From NCBI GenBank assembly GCA_951230915.1, contig OX579642.1:8432001-8496000 (forward strand): a stretch of DNA of 64,000 nt, in the 5' to 3' direction. This DNA is from Antitrichia curtipendula (lineage: Eukaryota; Streptophyta; Bryopsida; Hypnales; Leucodontaceae). The notes under the pieces are model-generated. The model was not told the origin of the DNA, did not search any database, and saw nothing but the letters and a program-made list of their open reading frames with translations. How positions within the stretch are numbered: position 1 is the first letter of the stretch; each line of letters opens with the position of its first letter. A program made the position numbers and the translations under genes. This document shows positions 23,588 to 35,868 of the stretch, in pieces.

Positions 23588-24241
23588 GTACTTTCATGTT
23601 CTCGCACGTAACTTTTGTCAATATAAAGTCTCCTTCCCTTCGAGGAAAAGGAAAAGCCAATTATCATTTAGGTGAAAATTCAAGTAAGATAGCTGAAAGC
23701 CACATATCATATTTCCAAAACAACACTACCTCATAATGTTTCAACCACTTCATGTGACTCTGCTGCATTCGTCCTCATGTCATAAAATCTCAAGTAGCGA
23801 CACGCAGATTACCTACACTAAAACGAAAAAAATTCCACTCTTTGAAATTCGCAAAATTAAATCTTAAGAAAACAGATATCGAGAGAACTCAATCTTAAGA
23901 AGTCCAAGCCTGTGAGTCTTAATTTGACAAATAATAGAAAAATAATCATGATCTAATTCACTATTGAATTACACGTCCAAGAATGGAAGCTCTTGAATCC
24001 AGAGTCTTTTGTGAACTATCACCTGAAATTATGAGATGGTTGTTACGTCTAAAATGTAGTTCTAATATGAGGAAATATCTATAAGAGAAAAGGTTTGGAC
24101 CACTCTACCTACCAGAGTTTGCTCAGACACAGGCGACTTGGGGTCAGGACCAAGGCAACCTCCATTTCACCTGCACCAAATTTCTAAATACAAACCATTA
24201 CATAGGAGAACAGGGCATGGTCGGTGAGCAATACCTCCCAA
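23588..24241. other. Intergenic, 3' of the kinase gene
   Basis: AT-rich. It ends at the kinase stop codon and probably holds its 3' UTR. No other coding sequence is seen. Confidence 0.45.
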
Positions 24242-27200
24242 TTAAAAACCTGCCCACCCTGCTGGTTGTACTCGACTTGCAGGCTCCACACTGCTGCTGT
24301 TTGAGGATGCAAGTGCCTTGGGATTATGAAAGGCCCTACTTACTGAAGGTGGTGGGGGACTGACCGACTTCCAAGAGTCTCCTCCAGGGAGACTAGACCT
24401 AACGTCCTGTTGTCGCATGTTCCTGTCTCCGGGTTTCCCTGAGGAACCAAACACTGAGTCCGTGCTTGCCCTGAGAGGGTTCTGTGGGGTTGGACTAGTA
24501 AAACTGGATTGTTTGGGTGGATCCTCGAAAGCGGCCCATGAGTTTTGTTTGTTGGAGTTTGAGGAGAGGCCTTCCTGGAGGTCCCATATTGTTCCACTCT
24601 GCGGCTCTGACCCCTGTTAAGTACACACCACGCAATTTAGTTTGAGAATTAGAAGCAGAATGTCCTGCTAGCAGCTTCTACGCATGTCCTTACCAGCATT
24701 GCAGTTCAACCTCACAACGAACTACCACATAAAATGGATCGCAGGAACACAGCGGAACAGTCAACATCGAATTCACAAGCAAAATTGATTCAACTAGGTG
24801 ACATCCTATTTTACAGTTAGATAATGCCAGAAGAATAAGATAAACAAGGATGATTATAAATCAGCACTGGAATTTGATAGCACACACGATGGACAAACAT
24901 ACGTATGCACTACCAGTTACTTACCTGTTCATATGATTGCGATGCCCTGCCACGTGAAGCTGAGTTCTGCTGCTGCATCGAATTAGAGTTCCTTGTCGTT
25001 CCCGACTGAAGCTGAGACTTGAGGTCATGGAGTTCTTGCCGTTGAGAACGACAGATGGTTGTCAATTTCTCAAATTTCGACGCTATAGCTGCTTTTTCTG
25101 ATTGAGCCTGTCGCAGTGCTTCATTTAACCTTTTCACCTCGTCTTTCAACTGATCAAGCGACCTCGACTGCAAAACTGATTGACTATACTCGGTTTCAAA
25201 AGCTGCAAAAGACGAAGAATCGTTGGTAGGCTCGGGTAAAACATGTTTTTGCCTCGACGTCGAAGAGCTTTTTCCTGGTTCATCTTCATTCTGCCAACCA
25301 GTGCTCTGCCTCGGCTCGTCCTCGTAATCACCATGCTCCCTGTTCCTAGGGGTCGGTGATGGACCTTGACTTTGCCAAGCCATTCCACTCTTCCCGGGAG
25401 GTGAGCTACCATTCTTTGGGGGACTGTTGTTCAAGTACCTGTTGTTCACGGGCGGACTGGTGGACTTGGCTGGTAGAGGAGCCTTGTTGTTGTTGCCACT
25501 CTTCTCTTGTCTCGAAATGGGCTCATCTGGTTTCGCAGCTTGGGCATACTGTGTAGACCAGAACGCACCTTTTGCAGAGTTAGTGCCCGCAGTTTCAGAT
25601 GAACGCTGCTCGGGTTCTTTAGGCGGAGTACGGGACGGTGGAGTTGAGCTAGAGACCTTGACCCCATCCGTAGAACCGCCTAAAAAAAAATCAGAGTACA
25701 GAGGATCAAAAACTCGCCATATGTATATATCACATTCAATAGATCTGTACGTGAAGAAAGTGATAGCAGTATATGGAAATGTGTTACGTCCAGTTTAGGC
25801 ACTAAGGATTACATAGATCTGGATAAAAAAAACGAACTAGAAAACGATCTTAGCCCCCTGAATGATCGCAAAACTGTTTTGGGTTGATGGAGGTTTTCAA
25901 ACATCCATTACTCGCATCTGAGAGCTCTCTGCTCAGCAAAAACATTACTGGAAGGGACTTGGCAAAGCTACTCTCTACGATGAATGCTCAGATCTGACAT
26001 TATCAGAATTTAGACTTCAATAGAAGGGCATAAAATAAAGAAAGCTTGACTAAGTTGATTTTCAGTTCAAAAGCGGTCTTGAGAATATTGGGTTCCTAGG
26101 TTTAGGCAAGAAAAGAAGTCTAAAAATCACTGCATTGAGAGCGTCAAATTTCAACCCCATTCCAACAAGTTTCATTCGAAACTGTAAAATCTATACTTGT
26201 AACCAGTTCTAGAAAGAACTGAGGTATAAATTTATGTATTAAAATATTAGTGATAGCACTGGGAATGCCGACTGACAAAGATTCAACGACTTTCTACCAG
26301 TTACAAGTTATTTATACAGATATAATTTTCAAATTCAAAACCTACAACTTCTATTCATACACCACTTACGAATTGTTCTCTCGGGTTGCATTATAAGAGG
26401 GATAATTGAAAAATCTTCAAACTAGGAGAAGGATAGAAGCCTTTATGGGTTCAGATATGCTAGCGAGCCAAGTAAAGGAGGTAGAGTCTCTGGGGTTGAG
26501 TTGGCGCGTTGCTCACCTGTATGATGCTTCTTGTATGACGTCAATGTCTTATTATGTGTAGGAGACTTATCCGGGTGCGCTTTTCGACAATCAGAAGGTA
26601 GAGCGTCGTTAACACGCTGCCAGACCTGCAGGGCAAGCTGGCAATTAGATCCAAAAGGACGAAAATCTCGGTCTTCAACAAGCCCCGACCTAAATCCAGA
26701 ACCTTTAGAAGAAAAGTTCTCCATATATCTTGCTGCCACAAAAACTAACCTATTCATGTAGAAGAATGGGCCTAGTCCATCAAAGCCCTTGCCTGCATGA
26801 CATCTGGCCTTGCCTCCGGCGACACATTGAGCATGTCTTTGATGAGTCCCGTGATTGCAGCAGAGTATCTCGGCATGTCCGGAATTCGGTAGTTGCAATT
26901 CAGGATTTGTAGTTTCGACTCACCATCGAATGCTGACTTCAGATAGGCGATCCTATACAGGAGACAACCGAGTGCCTGAATTCATCCAAGTACCAATCAT
27001 TAGTCCAAAGGACTCATCACAGAAACCAATGCAGTCACTACGAATTCATCCAATCAGTAGAAGAACTCTTACCCAGATATCCACCTTCTCGCTAATTAGC
27101 TCCTTCTGGTAAAGGTCCCACATCTGGCAGAGGACGGTCAAGAGACTGAAGTAAGTAGGATCCTAGTTTCGCAAATCAATTCATCGAAAACAAACACCCC

Positions 27201-28892
27201 AGTAGCATCAGACATTGAAGATTATCCTTGTGTGCCCAACGGGACATAATTGGCCACTTGCATATCTGAATGAGTTGAAATAAGTGATTTACGTAATTTC
27301 AAGGAAGGAGACAAAAATCAAAAGAAGAATTCATACACTGTATGTTTGAACAATAAGAAACATGTTTTGAAAGTTACTATAATCAACTATAAGCTTCCGA
27401 AGTGGACAATCCAATTTTAGCCAGTGCATTTAGGGGTTATGCAGTAAGTGCTCATGGGTTATTTAAACTCAACTCCTACGAATGTTACCTAGAAACCCCT
27501 CAGATTTCAAAAAAGGAAGAGGAAAGAAAACAAATTTATAATCAAGGAGCCTAAAGCTCATTACAAGCAAGCAAGCCAATTGCCAACAAACCTCTGGTGC
27601 TCGATAAGAAGGGGTTGTGAATTTTCTTATACAATCTTCTTCAAGGCCCATCTCTTCAGGTGTGTCAAAGTGCTTGTGATTGATAGAAGTGCTGCCGAAG
27701 TCGCACAACTTCCACGTCCCGTCTGGACCCATGAGCACATTCTCCACTTTCAAATCCCTGCGCAGAACGCTTAATCTCTTAGAATTATCCTCAACCTCAT
27801 TCAAAGTTCCTGAACCTGTTTCAGGGAATATGTAGGGGTGCCTCTAATGAATAATGCAATGGACAGCTGCTAGCAAGCATTTATCTGTGATTCAATCACA
27901 AATCTGAAATAATGTTTGACTTTAAGCATAACTGTCATTGATGACAAAAAACTCCAAAACAGTACAATGAATTCTTGAAAATGCAGAATCTGTGGTTGAC
28001 ATCTAGAACTTGGCCCAGAATATGGATTAGCAAACAAATTAGGGTATGGATTTGCCATGTCACCGATCCCGAAACTCTGTCCCGAACAAGCAAGTCCACT
28101 AGGGCTAATGCACCCACAAAACAAGGTAGAGACACTCTGAAATCCGAGACAATAAGAAAATTTATAATTAAGAGAATTTCCTCCCTCTCACGAGCTGACC
28201 GATGACGATTTCGGGACACCTACCAACAGAACCTTGAGTCTTCATAACTTTCATAACTATTGCATACAGCATCCAAACCAAGCACTCATCGGTGCGTTGG
28301 AATCCTCTTCCAATTGCCAATAAGAAAACATAAAGCTTGACCAGCTGAGGAGCGACAGCAAACGAATAGTGACACATTATCGCCACAGCCAAACAAAAGA
28401 GCCGAGGCAACAGATTCCGAACCTGTGGGCAATGGGAGGCGATTGGCAATGCATAGCGTACACCGCATTACAAACATCCAGAAACATAAGCAGAATTTGC
28501 TTCTCCTCGTAATAGCCCGCGCCTCGATTCTCCAGCACCAGCGCCAGCATCTTGTGGCAATACTCCATCACCAGAAAGCACTCCTTGGTGCGCCCCAAGT
28601 CATACACCACCTGCGCCTGCAGGGTGACCACGTTCGGGTGGCCCCGCAGCGCCTTCATGACCGCCACTTCCTTCTTCACGAGCTCCACCGACTCACTGTC
28701 GTTACAAATCATGTGCTTGAGCGCGTACGTCTTCCCACTCGCCGACTCCTTGGCCAAATACACCGACGAGAATCCGCCTTGCGCAATCACCGACCGCACC
28801 TGCAGCTTCAGATCGCCCACGTCCACATGCTTCCCCTCCAGCGTACTCCCGCCCGCCTCCTTGCTGGGCATGAACTGCTTCAAACGCCACAT
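24242..28892 (-). CDS. NAK/AAK1-like Ser/Thr protein kinase, seven exons
   Basis: Exons on the minus strand are 28892-28423, 27757-27592, 27123-27073, 26975-26793, 26625-26517, 25679-24925 and 24613-24242. Phases agree throughout and give 701 aa. The start MWRLKQFMPS is the canonical plant form. The kinase domain (about residues 25-310) shows the glycine loop AQGGFSSVYLAKE, the lysine in YALKHM, HRDLKVEN, LCDFGSTS and TTPSYRAPE, then MWDLYQKELISEKVDIWALG. A low-complexity Ser/Pro-rich tail follows, with a coiled coil near LDQLKDEVKRLNEALRQAQS and the ending GWAGF, as in Arabidopsis relatives. Family knowledge: NAK kinases (AAK1, GAK, yeast Ark1/Prk1) phosphorylate clathrin adaptors and control endocytosis and actin. 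The plant substrate is inferred. Intron 4 starts with GC instead of GT (CAG|GCAAGG). Other introns are GT-AG. Confidence 0.93.
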
Positions 28893-29500
28893 CGTGCCCC
28901 CACCCTCAAGGCACCGAAAGCTCCCCCACAACGGGATCCCAAACCAAACTACAAAACCAGACGACGCGGGATCCAAACGAAGCAACACAGAGATCTAACC
29001 AACCAAAGGATCCAAGACCAAAACCAAACCCTCCAAGGCTGGAGTTCAGGATCCCGAGAGGCAATAAGTTAGGGCAGAGCAATGAATGAGGACAGATCTG
29101 GGGTGCATGATGTCTGTGGAAAGGGGCCTCCCTTTCATCGGCTTCGTAATCAGTGATCTGGGTGATGCGAGGAATGTTAGTTGGGGGATTGCTGGGAAGG
29201 AAGAGGTGAAACGGTGCTGCGGGAATTCGGAGCACATGGGCGGGCGATTAGGGTCCAAGCACGGGCTCCCACAGATGAAGACGAAGGCGAAGGCGGAGGA
29301 GAGAGATGATATCTTCCACAAGGGGTTTCGGTCGTGTGGGCCGGCCATGGGTGGGGATGGAGGTGACGCCGGTATGTCGCGGTTAGGGGGGATTGATATC
29401 TCAATGTGAGTGGGTTGATTTAGGGTTAGGAATTTCGTTGTGTGCTTGACCTTGCAGGCCCTCTGAACTTCTTGATTGCTAGAATTTTGGAAGTCCATTC
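28893..29500. promoter_or_regulatory. 5' region of the kinase gene
   Basis: GC-richer than its surroundings, with many overlapping short frames and none convincing. It lies directly upstream of the kinase ATG and most likely holds its 5' UTR and promoter. I cannot place individual elements. Confidence 0.4.
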
Positions 29501-32500
29501 AAGATCTTGAAGCCACAAACGCACAATTGATGGTAATTATGTTTTCTATACCGTTAATCAATGGACAAAATACTAGTACAAACCACCTTTCCTATTTACG
29601 TTGGATTTGATGAAATTCTATTTTTTTGGGATTGTTTATATGCCCTTTTTTTTGCTTTTTGCTTGATTTTGATTAAAATTCATGAATACTTGTTCAAATC
29701 TATTAAGTTCTATATATTTTAACAAATTTTAATAGAAATTGATCTAAATGAAAAAAAAAAAAATCTACATTTTTTTTTGATAATTTTTTGTTAAAATTTA
29801 AGAAAATTAATAGGTTTCAAAAAGTATTAATAGATTGCAATAGAATCAGGAAAAGAAAAGGCAAAAAAAACAATCTAAAGAAACAAAATTTCACCAAATC
29901 TAATATAAATAGGAAAAGTGATTTTAAACTAGTGAAACTTCAAACAATTGTGAAGTTGATAGAGTTTTGTAGGAAAATTATAATATTCCATTTGAATGAT
30001 ACAAAGAACAAATAAATTCCATCAATCAAACAACACAAATACTTCACTGTATCCTATAATCCATATATAAACATACGTTGAAACTTTTTAATGGGGGCTA
30101 TTTAGCTATTATTTCACAAATGACATGTTTCTATTTTGTTTTTACTTCTACTTTTTTCCTATTTTTCTACCCTTGTGATACTTCAAATTGAAATATGTGG
30201 CGTTTAAACATATTTCTATTGTAATTCAAAAATTTAGATACATTTTTAGGGGTGATTAGTACAACGTATACACTCTAACTATTGTTGAATACAATCCACA
30301 TCAACAACACATATACAAATATCATATATCAGATAATTTATACAAATGAATTATATATATACGATACATTAGGAAATAATACATGACATGAATTATCCAT
30401 GACAGAATCCTCCGTAACTTCAACTAACAAGGACTACAAAGGTGCTATCCCATAATCACAATTTTGAAACCTTCAAGACATTCACGCACCATAATAAAAG
30501 TTTTTGAAACTTACTACTCTAAACACCACATTGGATGCTCCAGCAACTATACCCTATCCTCTTGCATGAATACAACATGTCTTTAAAAACCACTTGCCAC
30601 AGATTTGAATTGGAATGAATGAATAGAAAATATTTTAAAATAAGATGTTGTTCATTGTTTTGTCTATTTTCAAATGAAAAATGGAAGCTCTTTGTGCAAG
30701 TTTTTCTTTTCTTTTTTAGACTATCTCTTGTGTAGATTTATAAATTATGTATTCTGGATCATTACTATATACTAACAATGTACTATAATAGTTGTAATAC
30801 AATACACTTCAAAGAAGTGATGCTATAGTAGTTTGAATATTTTTTAAATGAATAGCTCCAACATTTAAAATGTACCCTATAATAGGTCTCATATTGTTTC
30901 TAAAGTAATTGTAGTGACATTGGTTCATGAAAATGAAGAGATCACTTTATCAATGTGTACCTTATTCACATGTAAGATATACACCCAAATGTGCCACTAA
31001 CCATAAACCGCCATCTTTACTATGTGTGCATTACATCTCCCCAAATCAATTATGTACCTATGTGGCTGGAAGAAACCATTTTAGAACCAAACTTTGTTCC
31101 TTAATAAATTGTGCATACGGTATCCAAATGCCACGTTCTCTGGTGCGTTGGAACCTCCTTTCACTTGCCAACAAAAACATATGAAAATGTGGTCAATCTA
31201 ATAATAGTAACTAGGCTCAGTAGCAAAAGTGGTGGTTTTGGGTGTACCCACCTTAGGCGCACGTTGGGATACATCGTTTGTTGAAAAAGTTCACAATTAT
31301 TCGGGCCTTCTCATTAGACAAGTTCGTCTTTTGCCAAATTTCTCTTTCACTTGCATTGGCCACACAGTCTTGAATACAACCAATGCCTGCTAGAAGCTGC
31401 CGCAGCGTTCCGTATCAGGTATTGAGTTAGGTGATCTTGAGCAGCATTTATACCAGAACTCATCCTTCACAATTCAATGGAGATGGTGACGACAGCCATA
31501 GACCATAGCTTCAATTCAAAGACAGATATGTTCACTCTTGCTTAGATGAACAATTCGCTTTACTTACGGAGTTTGCGTCATGTGTACCCAATCCCCACAT
31601 TGAAGTGATGGTGGTCACGGAAGCTTCATCTGTCGAAACAAAAAAAAATTCTCTCTGCAGAAAATATCAGGGAAAATATACAACATCAAAGAAGAGGAAC
31701 AAGCTAGCCGAGCATCAGACAAGAACGTGGCTACGGCCATCCTCACTCACACGATCGAGTTCCTTACCAAACAGAGAGGGCCATCACTCGCGTCTATTTT
31801 CCGTTGTTCGTAAACGCGCTTCTGGTGAAATAATGTGTTTCTTCAAGCGCACAAACACTGATCATGTGAAGGCAGTCCCCCGGGCCAAACAAGAATGTTG
31901 GAATTTCTCTATTGACAGTGTGCTTGCAAACATTCTCCAAACGAGGGAAGATAGAAAGTTAGTGTCAAGTAGCACCTGAAGTTTCTCGTAAGCCAGTCTA
32001 CCCTGGCGCACATCGTCTCTCCAGCCAACATTTTATCCGACTCCATGAAACTGACATGACCGCAAAGCACAAGGGTTTTCGTCCTCCGAGCTCACGGTGA
32101 CAAGAACGTACGAAGTTTGAAATATACTTCGCATTCGACTCACGCACGCTGTTAATGTCATTTCGTGCAGATGCACAAGTTTACTGTATACGCTAGAGAC
32201 TCACTACAACTCCCGCCACATCTTCCTTTGCAAGTCCGACTGTCAAATTGTGCAGCTTAAAGAGTAGGAGAGCGATCACCTCGTTATTGATTTCAGAAAA
32301 AGTCGATAAACAGCCCGGGCGGAGGGGTTTTAGGTTTGTTTTTTGTTTTTTATGACACAAATGAAACGGAATCTCATTACAAAAACAGGGCTTAGGAGAA
32401 TGGTCTGCGTGTCTGTAGTCTGTACCGACGGTACCATTAATCTTTGTTCTTCCCTAGCTAGGGCAGTAAAGCTCATTCGTAGTTGTTTATTGACATATAT

Positions 32501-33539
32501 GGGCTGCCTGGTTGAAGTACAATCTGGAGCCACATTATCCTGCTAACGCCAAATGAATGTGCTGTAAGCTAAGTTACGTGGATCTGGCAGCAGCGGAGCG
32601 CACTGCATCGAGTCAGATTGCGGATTGCAGCTTCTCTGCCTGGCATGATCATGAAATTGAAGAAGCCCACTGTCTTTCATGACCACCATGGCTTGAATCA
32701 TAAGTGTAGTAAATGATGCGGAGACCTCAATTTCACAAGTAGCATTACAATGAAATGATTGTTTGCAACTAACTTAGCAGTGATATTTGTAAACTGATGC
32801 TTCTCATTGTCAAACGCTAACTTATCAATTCAGTCTTTCTGCGCAGAAGGGTGCAGGATGCAAGTGAGCAATTTTTTTAAAGTTAATTAAGAATTTATTA
32901 CACCGACCAGTAGTCTACCTACTTGTGCACTTGTATTGAAAATTCAATACCATGATATTGCTAGGAGTAAGCCAGAATTGCACTTCCCATCAGTCTTCAT
33001 ACGAGGCACAAAATTCATTTTAATAAATGGCGTGTTCCATTATTTTATTTGGCTTAGAAATTACTACTAGTTTTGCTTCATACTCCAAACTTTCGTACCC
33101 CCACTAAATTATTACAAACTTTTTGTAATAGACTCTCTGATCATTTTATCTGGGGAATTTCTTGAGGACTTGAAGGTTATCAAAGCAATAGCAGATGCAG
33201 TCGAGGGAGTAGCACGAGATCAGCAAGTTGATGATCAAGTACCTCACTGCACCTTATCTGACCGGGTTTCTTGTGCGCAAAACGTTTCATTACGACCCAA
33301 ACTGAAACCATTGTTGTACTCTACGCTATGTCCATTATTGATCTATTTCTGCAAACATATGCTGATTGATAGTGACCGCAAAGCTGAATTCTTGACTAAA
33401 TTCTTGTTCAGGTCCGTCACTTAGTTCCACAGGGCAGAAGCAAATTCTGAAGTGTTTGGGGAGTAAGTAATACAACTGAGAAAGGTGCGTTAATAAGACT
33501 TGACTTGTGTATGTGCTTTCGAACGTAGAGCTCTCCAGC
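29501..33539. other. AT-rich intergenic DNA
   Basis: No gene is supported. About 90 bp near 31095-31195 resembles part of kinase intron 1 (28260-28330), sharing GGTGCGTTGGAA and nearby words. From about 32920 to 33120 the sequence matches 53190-53390 and 54440-54560, part of the duplicated block that carries the ACAD8-like pseudogene. The 124-aa frame at 31605-31979 has no family resemblance. Confidence 0.45.
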
Positions 33540-33541
33540 TA

Positions 33542-34139
33542 CACTAAAATTGGTAAATAGTGTTGGGTGACAATTAGTGTTGTTCCCTATTTTTTACCCC
33601 CAACACTATTTTCCAACTTATGTGCAAATAGTGTAAGGGCACTTAACTCCCGCAGTCAAATTCTGACCCTTTCTTAGGAAACTCTAACATTAAATGTTTT
33701 TTGGGGTGTGTGGAGGGCCGTTTCGGGCCTGTTCCCCCGACAATAAAAGAACGGCCGCTGTCAGAAATTTTTAAGGAAAAAAAAAAAAAAAAAAAAATTA
33801 TTATTAAAATCTTAAAATGAAAAAACAAAATGAACAAAAAAACTATTATTTTTTTGAAAAAAATTATTTTTATATGACGTGGCAATCCCTCTGCTACGTC
33901 ATACAGCTGCTGCGGCGCAGTTCTAGACAGTTCCAAAGTTTGGAACCCCTGGAGAACTTGCAACCTTCCACATGGGCTGAAAAACATATAATGTTTCTAC
34001 CTCCCGCCGTCAAAATTTTTACTATAGAACTCAAATAGTGTTGGAATGGGTAAATAATGTTCTAACACTAACCTTGCAAATCACAATTAGTGTTAGGTGG
34101 GACAATTAGTGTTGCCAACACTATTTACCAATTTTAGTG
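33542..34139. mobile_element. 598-bp CACTA-ended MITE
   Basis: Perfect 24-bp terminal inverted repeats begin CACTAAAATTGGTAAATAGT (33542) and end with the inverse at 34139. TA flanks both sides (33540-33541 and 34140-34141). Internal ACAATTAGTGTTG words near both ends match the pattern of the element at 23136-23585. It has no coding capacity. A poly-A/AT-rich tract is in the middle. Confidence 0.82.
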
Positions 34140-34455
34140 TAGTGTCTTCATTTTGAGTGATTTATGCTGTTTATCTGAGAAAAAGGTGTATTTGGTCTCC
34201 CTCAGACATCTGTTTTAGTATATTCAATGAGCTCCAGTCACTAATGATTCCAATCCTGAAGTTTTGTTACCATTTTGTCCAGTTGTTTTTCAGCAGAATT
34301 TAGATGACTGGATCACACTACCAGGACATTTAATGCGCACAATATTTCCGTTATATCTCCGGCTATCAATTTGTTGTAAATAGTTGGTGAACTGACTACC
34401 AATATACCCAGTCAGGGTTACACCAAAAAAGTTGTAACATGTGCATTTTTTCTTG

Positions 34456-34627
34456 GGCATGGGAGCAGGATTTTGCAGAGAATGAGCTGCTACCATTAAT
34501 AGGTCAATGGGATGAGCAAAAGTATTTCCCAGTGGAGGTTCTGCAGAAGGCAGCGAAGCTGGGGTTTGGGGGTATCTTTTGTGGCCGCGACGTTGGAGGA
34601 TCGCAGTATGGACTTTCTTTCCTTTAG
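34456..34627 (+). pseudogene. ACAD8-like acyl-CoA dehydrogenase exon fragment, copy A
   Basis: The frame reads FAENELLPLIGQWDEQKYFP and then LQKAAKLGFGGIFCGRDVGGSQ, which matches the N-terminal alpha-domain of isobutyryl-CoA dehydrogenase (ACAD8), a mitochondrial valine-breakdown enzyme. The matching downstream exons lie at 47323-47849, beyond the retrotransposon at 34919-46938. Isolated exons and diverged duplicates at 54.3 and 58.9 kb indicate a pseudogene. Another acyl-CoA dehydrogenase family member is possible. Confidence 0.72.
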
Positions 34628-34644
34628 GTGTTGTTGTAGGGTTT

Positions 34645-34712
34645 AGGGTTGGAATGGAATGGAATGTAGGGTTTTAGGATTTTGTAAGGGTTTAGGGTTT
34701 AGGGTTTGGGAA
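34645..34712 (+). repeat. Telomere-like TTTAGGG run
   Basis: Several irregular TTTAGGG units, the plant telomere motif, including GGGTTTAGGGTTTAGGG near 34690. The duplicate at about 54990-55010 keeps a shorter version. An interstitial remnant is a guess. Confidence 0.5.
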
Positions 34713-34914
34713 AAGTGTCGCAGGTTCTGGAAACTCCCGTTAAAGATTTTGCAGATTCACTACCTTTAGGATGTGCAAAAGGAATGCAAACCTGGATTGT
34801 TTCATCCGCAAGTTGACTTGAGCAGATGGAGCTGTTTGATTTGAAGCTCTTGTTTATGCCAATTTGAGCTCTACAGCTTATTTCACAATTCACAATACTC
34901 TTATTGAGTAGTGG

Positions 34915-34918
34915 GTAC
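34915..34918. repeat. Left 4-bp target duplication of the gypsy element
   Basis: GTAC precedes the 5' LTR, and GTAC (46939-46942) follows the 3' LTR. The diverged duplicate of the locus at about 55225-55250 runs straight through this point without an insertion. Confidence 0.7.
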
Positions 34919-35025
34919 TGATAACGGCAATTTCGGTCTAAGGGGGATGTTTCCTGATATTCCTTCAAAGCATTCAGAGATGCAAATTCCAACACGGAAT
35001 CGATCAGATCCAGGGGCCATAGCCT
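34919..35025 (+). repeat. 5' LTR, first part
   Basis: Matches 46585-46691 with one difference (A for G). It ends at the hAT-like insertion. With 40495-40751, less the 10-bp duplication, the length is 354 bp, equal to the 3' LTR. Confidence 0.93.
35016..35025. repeat. Left target duplication of the hAT-like element
   Basis: GCCATAGCCT, repeated at 40495-40504. The intact 3' LTR has a single copy, so this is a true 10-bp duplication. Confidence 0.85.
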
Positions 35026-35868
35026 AGTGTTTTTTTTTGGGCAATAAAATGCCCAAATGCCCCAAAATAAAAAGGGCAGCCTCAGACCCTATGGGAAAAA
35101 GTAGGGAAATTTTTTAAAAAGTGCCCAAGTGACATCGTGTCACTGAGCGCACAGTCAGTTTCATTGCCAGATGGGAGTGCCAGCTGAACTCCGAGGCCAC
35201 CCCTGCTGAAGTGATTGCAGCGCCGGATTTCGTGACATTGCCCAATGCATCTTCAATTCGGTGTGCAGGCTTCTTTGTGATGCCAGATTGATGTTATTCA
35301 TCAATGTTGTTGTTGCCTAGTCGGTCCTCTGCAAGTGTGTGACAAAGCCTCATTCGTTTCCCTGTTTCTGTGAACGATGCCTGAGTTGCTCCAGATTTTG
35401 CCGCTCAACTGCCATATTCGCTGCAGTGTTTTCTCTGGCGATGCCTGAAAATTTTAGTGTAGGTTCTGAATTTTTGATTATGGAATTATGGGTTCTTGAT
35501 GGCGCTTGCTCGAAATTTTGGATTCGCAATCTTGGCTTTCAATTTCCAATTTGAATCTGCTTAAGGAATTGAGTCGCCGCCGTTGGAGGAGCTTCAAGTT
35601 ATTGAATTTTGCCGTTTGCTGTAATTGTGGGCTTTGGTTTCCGTTGTACTGCGTGGTTCTTGCAAGATGGAGATCGGCCGATTTGTGGGAGCCGTATTCT
35701 GGATTTTGGGTTTAGGTATTTGTGGGCATTTTGTAATTAGGGTTGTCATTTCTTCGCAATTGCTAGTCGCTGTATCTCTTGTGCACACAGGAGTGGGTTG
35801 AGGATTGTGATTTCTTGCAAATTTCTTTGAGATTGGGGAATTGGTGTGTTGGAATCTCGAGAGTTGGG

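Noticed and set aside
28425..29072. Plus-strand frames opposite kinase exon 1
   Set aside because: Shadows of the kinase coding strand. The minus-strand frame has all kinase motifs.
31605..31979. 124-codon plus-strand frame
   Set aside because: No recognisable motif, no splice context and isolated in repeat-rich intergenic DNA.
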